A stretch of 64,000 nucleotides of DNA, from assembly GCF_005048225.1 (NCBI RefSeq), contig NZ_SUNI01000003.1, forward strand, positions 248,001 to 312,000, given 5' to 3'. A model generated the notes under the pieces. The model saw nothing but the letters and a program-made list of their open reading frames with translations, searched no databases and was not told where the DNA came from. This document shows, in pieces, positions 54,307 to 60,724 of the stretch (positions within the stretch are counted from its first letter, which is position 1; each line of letters opens with the position of its first letter). The translations under genes were made by a program, and so were the position numbers. Origin of the DNA: Paracoccus gahaiensis (GTDB lineage: Bacteria; Pseudomonadota; Alphaproteobacteria; Rhodobacterales; Rhodobacteraceae).

Positions 54307-55487
54307 TCTGGCGCAACATCGCCTCGAATTTCCTGACGCTGGCCATCGTGCTGCTGATCGCGGCCGCCGCCGCCGTGGCCTGGGCCAAGCGCGAGTTCAG
54401 CGGGCCGGGGCCCAGTGCGGTGGCGCAATGCGTGCAGATCGCGCCGGGGGCCAGCCTGAATGCGGTCAGCAACCAGCTGGCGGCGCAGGGCGCGATCTCC
54501 AACGCCTACATCTTTCGCGCGGGCGCCGATGCCTTGGGCAAGTCGCGCGAGCTGAAATTCGGCAGCTTCCTGATGCCGCCGGGCGCCAGCATGGAGGAGA
54601 TCGTCGGCGCGGTCACCTCGGGCGGGGCCTCGACCTGCGGGACCGAGGTGCTGATCCGGGTGGGCGTGCGCGAGAACAGCGTCATCCTGCGCGACATGAA
54701 CCCCGAGACCGGCGCCTATGAGGACATGGCGCGCTGGAACCCGGCAGAGGGCGCGCGCCCCGACGAGATCGCCGCCGCCGAGGAGCTGGCCGATGTGCGC
54801 CTGAGCCTCGTCATGGCCGAGGGCGTGACCAGCTGGCAGGTGGTCGAGGCGCTGAACGCCGCCAGTTTCCTGACCGGCGAGGTGGCCGAAACGCCCGCCG
54901 AGGGAAGCCTTGCCCCCGACACCTACCTGCTGGAGCGGGGCGGCGACCGCAACGCGCTGCTGGCCCGCATGGCCGAGCGGCAGGCCGCGATCCTGGCCGA
55001 GGAATGGGAGGCGCGGCCCTTCGGCATGCCCTACGAGACGCCCGAGGAAGCGCTGATCATGGCCTCGATCGTCGAGAAGGAAACCGGGCAGGCGGCCGAG
55101 CGCCCGCAGGTTGCCAGCGTCTTCGTGAACCGCCTGCGCCAGGGGATGCGGCTGCAGACCGACCCGACGGTGATCTATGGCGTGACGGGCGGGCAGGGGA
55201 TCCTGGATCGCGGCCTGCGGCGGTCGGAACTGGACACGACCACGCCCTACAACACCTACCGCATCGACGGGCTGCCGCCGACGCCCATCGCCAATCCGGG
55301 CCGGGCGGCGATCAACGCGGCGCTGAACCCGGACGAGACGGATTACCTGTTCTTCGTGGCCGACGGGACGGGGGGCCATGCCTTCAGCCGCACCCTGGAC
55401 GAGCACAATGCCGCCGTCGCCCGCTGGCGCGAGATCGAGGCGCAGCAGGGTCTGCCGACGGACAGTCCGGTGCAGACCGACGGCTGA
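54303..55487 (+). CDS. mltG: Endolytic murein transglycosylase MltG
   Basis: A 394-residue inner-membrane-anchored lytic transglycosylase that releases nascent glycan strands and so sets chain length. One N-terminal helix (FLTLAIVLLIAAAAAVAW) anchors it. A LysM-like part follows (IAPGASLNAVSNQLAAQGAI), then the YceG catalytic domain with the catalytic Glu in LIMASIVEKETGQAAERPQVASVFVNRL, TDPTVIYG and TPYNTYRIDGLPPTPIANPG. Start overlaps fabF. A terminator lies 24 bases after the stop. Confidence 0.95.
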   Translation: MIWRNIASNFLTLAIVLLIAAAAAVAWAKREFSGPGPSAVAQCVQIAPGASLNAVSNQLAAQGAISNAYIFRAGADALGKSRELKFGSFLMPPGASMEEIVGAVTSGGASTCGTEVLIRVGVRENSVILRDMNPETGAYEDMARWNPAEGARPDEIAAAEELADVRLSLVMAEGVTSWQVVEALNAASFLTGEVAETPAEGSLAPDTYLLERGGDRNALLARMAERQAAILAEEWEARPFGMPYETPEEALIMASIVEKETGQAAERPQVASVFVNRLRQGMRLQTDPTVIYGVTGGQGILDRGLRRSELDTTTPYNTYRIDGLPPTPIANPGRAAINAALNPDETDYLFFVADGTGGHAFSRTLDEHNAAVARWREIEAQQGLPTDSPVQTDG

Positions 55488-55511
55488 TAAGACAGGGTAT
55501 TTGACAAACGG

Positions 55512-55547
55512 GGCCCCCGGACGCAGGCTTGCATCCGGGGGCCTCTT
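55512..55547 (+). terminator. Terminator after mltG
   Basis: GGCCCCCGGA (55512-55521), a 12-base loop, TCCGGGGGCC (55534-55543), then TCTT. Ten perfect pairs. Confidence 0.65.
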
Positions 55548-55578
55548 GCATGGTCCCATCACCTTGGGAGAAGCCGCG

Positions 55579-56019
55579 ATGATATTGCCCGACATGCTGA
55601 AGACGCTGACCGACAATGCCCGCCAGTTTCAGGAACGCCTGACCGAATGGCAGGCCGCCATGGCCAAGGGCCAGGACGAGGCGATGGAGCAGGCGCGCAA
55701 ATGGCAGACCTCGGCCCTGCAGCAGCAGCAGGAGGTGAACAGCCAGATCGTCGCCCGGATGGAAGGCGCCAGCGAGACCATGAAGGCGCAGTGGCAGCAG
55801 ATGCAGAAGGTCTGGGAGGATCAGTTCGCCGCCATGCAGAAGCAGGGCGAGGAGATGCGCGCCAAGGCCATGTCCGCCGGCGGCGGGTCGGGCAGCAACG
55901 CCTTTGCCGACTGGTCCGAGACCTATGCCGCGCAGATGGTCGCCTTCACCCAGAAGATGCAGGGCGAGGCCGCCAATGCCATCGCGACCGCCACCGAGGC
56001 GCGCGGCAAGAAGAAATGA
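55579..56019 (+). CDS. Helical, coiled-coil protein (phasin-like), function unknown
   Basis: A 146-residue soluble protein with no signal peptide or membrane helix. It is rich in Gln, Met, Ala and charged residues; residues 5-95 look like one or two long amphipathic helices (LKTLTDNARQFQERLTEWQAAMAKGQDEAMEQARKW, then TMKAQWQQMQKVWEDQFAAMQKQ). A Gly/Ser hinge near residue 105 and a second helix follow, with a basic tail GKKK. Size and composition resemble phasins that coat polyhydroxybutyrate granules, but I see no diagnostic motif. GGGAG precedes the ATG at 55579. Confidence 0.6.
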   Translation: MILPDMLKTLTDNARQFQERLTEWQAAMAKGQDEAMEQARKWQTSALQQQQEVNSQIVARMEGASETMKAQWQQMQKVWEDQFAAMQKQGEEMRAKAMSAGGGSGSNAFADWSETYAAQMVAFTQKMQGEAANAIATATEARGKKK

Positions 56020-56031
56020 GCCCGTCTGGAT

Positions 56032-56408
56032 GCGCGGAGGGCCTGTAAGCCGGATTTTGTCCACCGCTTGCGCGGCTGGATGACCATTCCTCTGGTCCGG
56101 CCGTTACCGGCCGGATCTAGCTGCCTACCCGGATCTGCTGGGGCAAGGCGGCCCTGCGAGGTTGCCCCCGCACGCGATCCCTATTCGGCATTGCTCCCGG
56201 TGGGGCTTGCCATGCGGGCGCTGTTGCCAGCCCCCCGGTGGGCTCTTACCCCACCGTTTCACCCTTACCTGTCCGAAGACGGGCGGTCTGTTCTCTGTGG
56301 CGCTGTCCCTAGGGTTGCCCCCGCCGGGCGTTACCCGGCACCGTTGCCTCATGGAGTCCGGACTTTCCTCGACGCGTCGCCGCACCGCGGTCATCCAGCC
56401 CTCCGCGC
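56032..56408 (-). ncRNA. rnpB: RNase P RNA
   Basis: Catalytic RNA that trims the 5' leader of pre-tRNAs. On the minus strand the 5' end GCGCGGAGGG (56399-56408) pairs with CCCTCCGCGC (56032-56041) to make helix P1. Conserved core pieces are easy to see: GAGGAAAGTCCGGACTCC (CR I) in the 5' part, GGGTAAGAGCCCACCGGGG in the middle, and GGACAAAATCCGGCTTACAG at the 3' end. About 377 nt, type A length. Several reading frames across it are spurious. The ends are set by P1 and may be off by a few bases. Confidence 0.95.
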
Positions 56409-56414
56409 GCGCTC

Positions 56415-56443
56415 CGTATGGCGGGGCGGGGGGTGGGCGTCAA
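56415..56443 (-). promoter_or_regulatory. Sigma70-type promoter of rnpB
   Basis: On the minus strand TTGACG (56438-56443), exactly 17 bases, CATACG (56415-56420), placing the start point at about 56408, the 5' end of P1. The TGA stop of the upstream amidase gene (56440-56442) is part of the -35 box. Confidence 0.65.
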
Positions 56444-57156
56444 GAGGGGGCGCTGCCCCCGTCGCCCAAGGGCGACTCCCCCGGGATATTTTCGGACCGC
56501 TGCAGGAGGCGAAGGGCAAGGCGGCGGTCGTCGGGGGTCTCGGGGCCTTGGGCCCAGGGGCTGTGGCGCAGCCGGAAGGCGTGCAGCCGCAGGGCGGGGT
56601 CGTCGGTGGCGGGATAGCCCAGGGCATCGAGCAGCGCGGGCAAAGGCGGGCCCGGAGGCAGGTCGCGGTCGGAAAGCGCGAGGCGGGCGAAGACCGCGAG
56701 GCCGTCGCGGGCGAGCCCCTCCCAATCGAAGCGGGGGCCGGGATCGATCTTGCGGCCCGGGGCGAGGTCGGAATGGGCGATGACGCCTGAGGGGGGGATC
56801 TGCCAGCGGGCCATGATGGCGTGCAGCAGGGTCCGCAGCGCGGCCATCTGGGGGGTGGGAAAGGGGCGGTCGCCGGGATTGGCCAGTTCGATCCCGATGG
56901 ACCGGCTGTTCAGGTCATCCGCGCCCTGCCACCCGCCCGCGCCCGCGTGCCAGGCGCGGCGGGTCTCGCAGACCAGGGCCTCGGTCGTGCCATCCTCGGC
57001 GATCAGCCAATGGGCACTGACCTCGGCCGCGGGTTCGCAGAGCCGGGCGCGGGCCGAGGCCGCATCCGCCATGCCGGTATAATGGAGGACGATCAGCGAC
57101 GGGCGATGGCCGCGCCGGTCGCCGTGATTGGGGCTGAGGCCCGTCGTCCCGGGCAT
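56440..57156 (-). CDS. AmpD-like N-acetylmuramoyl-L-alanine amidase
   Basis: A 238-residue Amidase_2 enzyme that cleaves the MurNAc-L-Ala bond, probably in (anhydro)muropeptide recycling. Zinc ligands and catalytic residues: SLIVLHYTGM (His), SIGIELANPG (Glu side), VIAHSDLAPGRKIDPGPRFDW (His, Lys, Asp). No signal peptide is seen, fitting cytosolic AmpD. The final residues RSENIPGESPLGDGGSAPS are encoded by repeat copy E, so the C-terminus appears to have been rewritten by the repeat. Start at 57156, six bases after the lipoprotein stop. Confidence 0.88.
   Translation of the reverse strand: MPGTTGLSPNHGDRRGHRPSLIVLHYTGMADAASARARLCEPAAEVSAHWLIAEDGTTEALVCETRRAWHAGAGGWQGADDLNSRSIGIELANPGDRPFPTPQMAALRTLLHAIMARWQIPPSGVIAHSDLAPGRKIDPGPRFDWEGLARDGLAVFARLALSDRDLPPGPPLPALLDALGYPATDDPALRLHAFRLRHSPWAQGPETPDDRRLALRLLQRSENIPGESPLGDGGSAPS
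56446..56507 (+). repeat. Dispersed intergenic repeat, copy E
   Basis: Hairpin GGGGGC-GCT-GCCCCC (56446-56460), hairpin GTCGCCC-AA-GGGCGAC (56461-56476), then TCCCCCGGGATATTTTCGGA and CCGCTGCAGG. Unlike the other copies it lies inside a coding frame, antisense to the 3' end of the amidase gene. Confidence 0.7.
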
Positions 57157-57161
57157 GGCTC

Positions 57162-57512
57162 TCAGGGGGTCGTGGCCGAAGGGGCGGTCGCCACGGGCAG
57201 GGCCGGGGCCGGGCGCAGGGCGGGCAGGCGGGGGGGCGCCTGCGTCTCGCCGCTGACCGGCACCTGCCGGATGCCGGCGGTGGGGGGCGGCAGGACCGGG
57301 TCGCGCCCGGCGATCTGGGCCGGGGTCGGCGACAGGGCGGGCAGGGCGACCGGGATGCCCTGACGGGTGGTGCCGCCGGTCATCAGCGTGACCTCGCGCG
57401 CCGTCTTGTACTGGCCGTAGGGGTCCTCGCCGAACCCGTAATTCGGGTTCCAGCCCCGATGTTCCCCGCAACCGGCCAGCGCCAGCACCACCATCACCAA
57501 AGCACTGCGCAT
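57162..57512 (-). CDS. Small proline-rich lipoprotein, function unknown
   Basis: A 116-residue predicted lipoprotein: MRSALVMVVLALAGC places the lipidated Cys at residue 15. The middle has NPNYGFGEDPYGQYKTAREVTLMTGGTT, and the last 60 residues are low-complexity Pro/Ala. I do not recognise a domain. GGAGG precedes the ATG at 57512. It is transcribed ahead of the AmpD-like amidase, so a wall-related role is possible. Confidence 0.7.
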   Translation of the reverse strand: MRSALVMVVLALAGCGEHRGWNPNYGFGEDPYGQYKTAREVTLMTGGTTRQGIPVALPALSPTPAQIAGRDPVLPPPTAGIRQVPVSGETQAPPRLPALRPAPALPVATAPSATTP

Positions 57513-57541
57513 CCTGCCTCCGACATGCCGTTCGCGTGACG

Positions 57542-59026
57542 TTACCACCAGCGATCCGGCTTGGCCACAAATCCCGCCGCCCGTTCCAGAACGGCGGCCT
57601 GGTTGAGCAGCGCGCCTTCCTCGAAGGGGCGGCCGAACAGCTGCAGGCCAAGCGGCAGGCCCTGCGCATCCTGCCCCACCGGGACCGAGATGCCGGGCAG
57701 GCCCGCCAGGTTCAGCGTCACGGTGAAGACGTCGTTCAGGTACATCTGCACCGGATCGCCCTTGTCCACCGAGCCGAGCGGGAAGGCCGCCGAGGGGGTG
57801 GCGGGGGCCAGGATCGAATCGATCCCCTCGGCAAAGGCCCGGTCGAAATCGCGCTTGATCAGCGCGCGCACGCGGCGGGCGCGGTTGTAATAGGCGTCGT
57901 AGAAGCCTGCCGACAGCACATAGGTGCCGATCATCACGCGTCGCTGCACTTCCGCTCCGAAGCCCTCGGCGCGGGTCTTCTCGTACATCCGGGTGATGCC
58001 CTCGCCCGCGCCCAGGCTGGCGCGGTGCCCGTAGCGCACCCCGTCATAGCGCGCGAGGTTCGAGGAGGCCTCGGCCGGGGCGATGACGTAATAGGCGGGC
58101 AGGGCGTATTTCGTATGCGGCAGGCTGATGTCGACGATCTCGGCGCCGGCATCGCGCAGCATGTCGGCCCCCTCGCGCCACAGCGCGTCGATGGCGTCGG
58201 GCATGCCCTCCATCCGGTACTCGCGCGGGATGCCGATCCGCTTGCCGCGGATGTCGCCAGTCAGCGCGGCCTCGAAATCCGGCACCGGCAGGTCGGCGCA
58301 GGTGCTGTCCTGCGGGTCGGCGGATGCCATCGCGCCCAGCATGATCGCGGCATCGCGCACGGTCCGCGTCATCGGCCCGGCCTGATCCAGGCTGGAGGCA
58401 TAGGCGATCACCCCCCACCGGCTGACCCGGCCATAGGTGGGCTTCAGCCCCACCGTGCCCGTGAAGGCGGCGGGCTGGCGGATCGACCCGCCCGTATCGG
58501 TGCCGGTCGCGCCCAAGCACAGATCGGCGGCCACCGCCGCCGCCGAGCCGCCCGAGCTGCCGCCCGGCGTCAGCTGCACGCCGCCCGCGCCCCGCCAAGG
58601 GTTCACCGCCGGGCCGTAGCAGCTCGATTCATTGGTCGAGCCCATGGCGAACTCGTCCTGGTTCAGCTTGCCCAGCATCACCGCGCCCGCGGTCCACAGG
58701 TTCCGCGTCACGGTCGACTCGTATTCCGGCACGAAGCCCTGCAGGATGCGGCTGCCCGCTTGGGAGGGCACGCCCTTCACGCAGAACACGTCCTTGATGC
58801 CCACCGGAATGCCGGTCATCGGCGCCGCGTCGCCGGCCTTCAGCCGCGCATCGGCGGCGGAGGCCATCTGGCGCGCCATGTCGGGGGTGTGGTGGACGAA
58901 GGCGTTCAGCGTGCCGGCGCCCTCGATGGCGGTCAGGCAGGCCTCGGTCAGCTCGACGGCGGTCAGATCGCCGCGCGCAAGGGCGTCGCGCGCATCGGCA
59001 ATGGTCAGTCGGTTCGGATCGGTCAT
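57542..59026 (-). CDS. gatA: Asp-tRNA(Asn)/Glu-tRNA(Gln) amidotransferase subunit A
   Basis: A 494-residue amidase-signature glutaminase that supplies ammonia to transamidate mischarged Glu-tRNA-Gln (and Asp-tRNA-Asn). The Ser-cisSer-Lys triad is readable: Lys in [16 protein letters not shown], the Gly/Ser-rich [37 protein letters not shown], and the nearby nucleophile Ser. [10 protein letters not shown] also fits. It overlaps gatC by ATGA. gatB is not in the window. Confidence 0.96.
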   Translation of the reverse strand: MTDPNRLTIADARDALARGDLTAVELTEACLTAIEGAGTLNAFVHHTPDMARQMASAADARLKAGDAAPMTGIPVGIKDVFCVKGVPSQAGSRILQGFVPEYESTVTRNLWTAGAVMLGKLNQDEFAMGSTNESSCYGPAVNPWRGAGGVQLTPGGSSGGSAAAVAADLCLGATGTDTGGSIRQPAAFTGTVGLKPTYGRVSRWGVIAYASSLDQAGPMTRTVRDAAIMLGAMASADPQDSTCADLPVPDFEAALTGDIRGKRIGIPREYRMEGMPDAIDALWREGADMLRDAGAEIVDISLPHTKYALPAYYVIAPAEASSNLARYDGVRYGHRASLGAGEGITRMYEKTRAEGFGAEVQRRVMIGTYVLSAGFYDAYYNRARRVRALIKRDFDRAFAEGIDSILAPATPSAAFPLGSVDKGDPVQMYLNDVFTVTLNLAGLPGISVPVGQDAQGLPLGLQLFGRPFEEGALLNQAAVLERAAGFVAKPDRWW

Positions 59027-59310
59027 TCCACCACCTTCGGCACGGCAAAGAAGCCCTCGCGCGCGTCGGGCGCGTTGGACAGGATCCGGTCGGCCATGCC
59101 GCCCGAACTCACCACGTCCTCGCGCCGCTTCAGGCGCATCGGGGTGACGCCGGTCATCGGCTCGATGCCCTCGACATCGACCTCGTTCAGCTGGTCCATG
59201 AACTGCAGGATGCTGTCCAGCTCGCGCGCCAGGGCCGGCAGGGCGTCCTCATCGACCGCGATGCGCGCCAGATGCGCGACCTTGCGGGCCTGATCCTCGG
59301 TGATCGACAT
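59023..59310 (-). CDS. gatC: Asp-tRNA(Asn)/Glu-tRNA(Gln) amidotransferase subunit C
   Basis: A 95-residue subunit that wraps between GatA and Gat[54 protein letters not shown] and the C-terminal [14 protein letters not shown] are diagnostic. AAAGGAAA precedes the ATG at 59310; the longer upstream frame runs antisense through the transporter gene and is not coding. Confidence 0.96.
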   Translation of the reverse strand: MSITEDQARKVAHLARIAVDEDALPALARELDSILQFMDQLNEVDVEGIEPMTGVTPMRLKRREDVVSSGGMADRILSNAPDAREGFFAVPKVVE

Positions 59311-59379
59311 GACGTTTCCTTTCGTTGCGGGCGGGTCTACAACCCCGCGCGAAAGGCCGCAAGCCGCAGGGAGGTGCCC

Positions 59380-60309
59380 ATGCACGCCGCTTTGTCGATC
59401 CTGCCGGTGATCGCGCTGGTCCTGCTGGGCCATCTGGCGCGGAGGGGCGGGTTGATCGGCGCCACCAGCTGGCCGGGCATCGAGCAGCTGGGCTATCGCG
59501 TGCTGTTCCCCGCGATCCTGCTGACCTCGATCTATCGGTCGGACCTGTCGATCGGGCGGCTTGGTCCCTATCTGGGGGCGCTGGCGCTGGCCTTCGCGCT
59601 GACCGGGGCGCTGGCGCTGATCTGGGCGCGGCGCCGGGGCGAGGCGGGGCCGCGCGCCAGCTCGCTGTTCCAGGGCGCGCTGCGGTTCAACTCGCTGCTG
59701 ATCCTGGCGGTGGCGGCCCAGGCCTTCGGTGCGGCAGCACTTGGCGATCTTGCGGTGGCCTTCGCCTTCCTGATCCCGGCCTTCAACATCTCGGCCATCG
59801 TGGCCCTGACGCTGCTGTCGGACGGGCCGCGCCCCTCGGGAGCCCTGCGCCGCATCGGGGCCGAGATCGGGCGCAACCCGATGGTGCTGTCCTGCGCGGC
59901 GGGTCTGGCGCTGAACCTGTCGGGGGTGGTGCTGCCCGCCTCGCTGCTGGCGCCGCTGGACTGGCTGGGGCAGGGGGCGCTGGCCGTCGGCCTGCTGGCG
60001 GTGGGCGCGGGGATCGATCCGGCGCGCCTCTGGCAGCGCGATCCCGCCTTGTGGCTGGGGGTCTGGCTGCGGCTGGCGCTGTGCCCGGTGATCTTCCTGG
60101 GTGCGGCGCTGGCATTGGGCCTTCCTGCCGGCCAACTGGCCTCGGGCCTTCTGGCGACGGCGGCGCCCGGGGCGCCCGTGGGCTATATCCTGGCGCGGCA
60201 GATGGGCGGCGACGCGGATTTCTACGCCGCGATCTTCACCTGGCAGACGGTGCTGGCGGCGCTGAGCCTGCCCCTGTGGCTTGTCCTGGCTGGGTTTTTC
60301 GGGGCCTGA
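59380..60309 (+). CDS. AEC-family (auxin efflux carrier-like) transporter
   Basis: A 309-residue inner-membrane carrier with about ten helices: ALSILPVIALVLLGHLARRGG, WPGIEQLGYRVLFPAILLTSIYR, and the second half starting IGRNPMVLSCAAGLALNLSG. The repeated five-helix layout and the Pro in FPAILL match the AEC family, which exports or imports carboxylates and related anions. Substrate unknown. GGGAGG precedes the ATG at 59380. It is divergent from gatC. Confidence 0.88.
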   Translation: MHAALSILPVIALVLLGHLARRGGLIGATSWPGIEQLGYRVLFPAILLTSIYRSDLSIGRLGPYLGALALAFALTGALALIWARRRGEAGPRASSLFQGALRFNSLLILAVAAQAFGAAALGDLAVAFAFLIPAFNISAIVALTLLSDGPRPSGALRRIGAEIGRNPMVLSCAAGLALNLSGVVLPASLLAPLDWLGQGALAVGLLAVGAGIDPARLWQRDPALWLGVWLRLALCPVIFLGAALALGLPAGQLASGLLATAAPGAPVGYILARQMGGDADFYAAIFTWQTVLAALSLPLWLVLAGFFGA

Positions 60310-60352
60310 CCGGGTCGGCGCAGGTTTTTTCGTCTTTCGCAGGAATTTTGGC

Positions 60353-60381
60353 TTGCAGCCCCCGGCAGCTTTCCCTAAACA
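60353..60381 (+). promoter_or_regulatory. Putative promoter of tRNA-Glu
   Basis: TTGCAG (60353-60358), exactly 17 bases, TAAACA (60376-60381), ending 40 bases before the tRNA. Confidence 0.5.
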
Positions 60382-60421
60382 CCGCCTCACGCCGCCGGGA
60401 AGACTGGCAGCGCGGAAAAGT

Positions 60422-60496
60422 GGCCCGTTCGTCTATCGGTTAGGACGTCAGGTTTTCAACCTGAAAAGAGGGGTTCGACTCCCCTACGGGCTGCCA
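60422..60496 (+). tRNA. tRNA-Glu (anticodon TTC)
   Basis: A 75-nt cloverleaf. Acceptor GGCCCGT pairs with ACGGGCT (G1-U72), followed by discriminator G and an encoded CCA. The D arm is TCGTCTATCGGTTAGGAC, the anticodon stem-loop CAGGTTTTCAACCTG with TTC at 34-36, and the T arm AGGGG-TTCGACT-CCCCT. G73 and the anticodon identify glutamate. Confidence 0.97.
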
Positions 60497-60673
60497 CTTC
60501 CTTCCCCTGATCAAGACGAAAGTGCCGCACAGGCTGCGCCTGTCCCCGGTGGCTTGTCTTGCGTGATCTCAAGGCCCCGGTCATCTGGAAAAGTGCGGTC
60601 GCGCAGCCCGGCGCCGAGGGCGGGACATGCGTCCATGAACGGCCGCCTCACGTCAGACGAAAGCTGATATCTC

Positions 60674-60713
60674 GCGATGCGGGGATGATCGCATTCGATC
60701 ACCCCCATATCGC
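60674..60713 (-). terminator. Long hairpin terminator of the RTX gene
   Basis: An 18-position stem (60674-60691 with 60696-60713) with one A-C mismatch and two G-U pairs around a four-base loop, 12 bases after the RTX stop. No clear T tract. Confidence 0.6.
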
Positions 60714-60724
60714 GCTGCGACCTG

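Noticed and set aside
56068..56790. 240-codon open frame over the RNase P RNA
   Set aside because: Crosses rnpB with its conserved core and has no protein similarity.
57536..59293. 585-codon open frame antisense to gatA
   Set aside because: Shadow of gatA; no domains.
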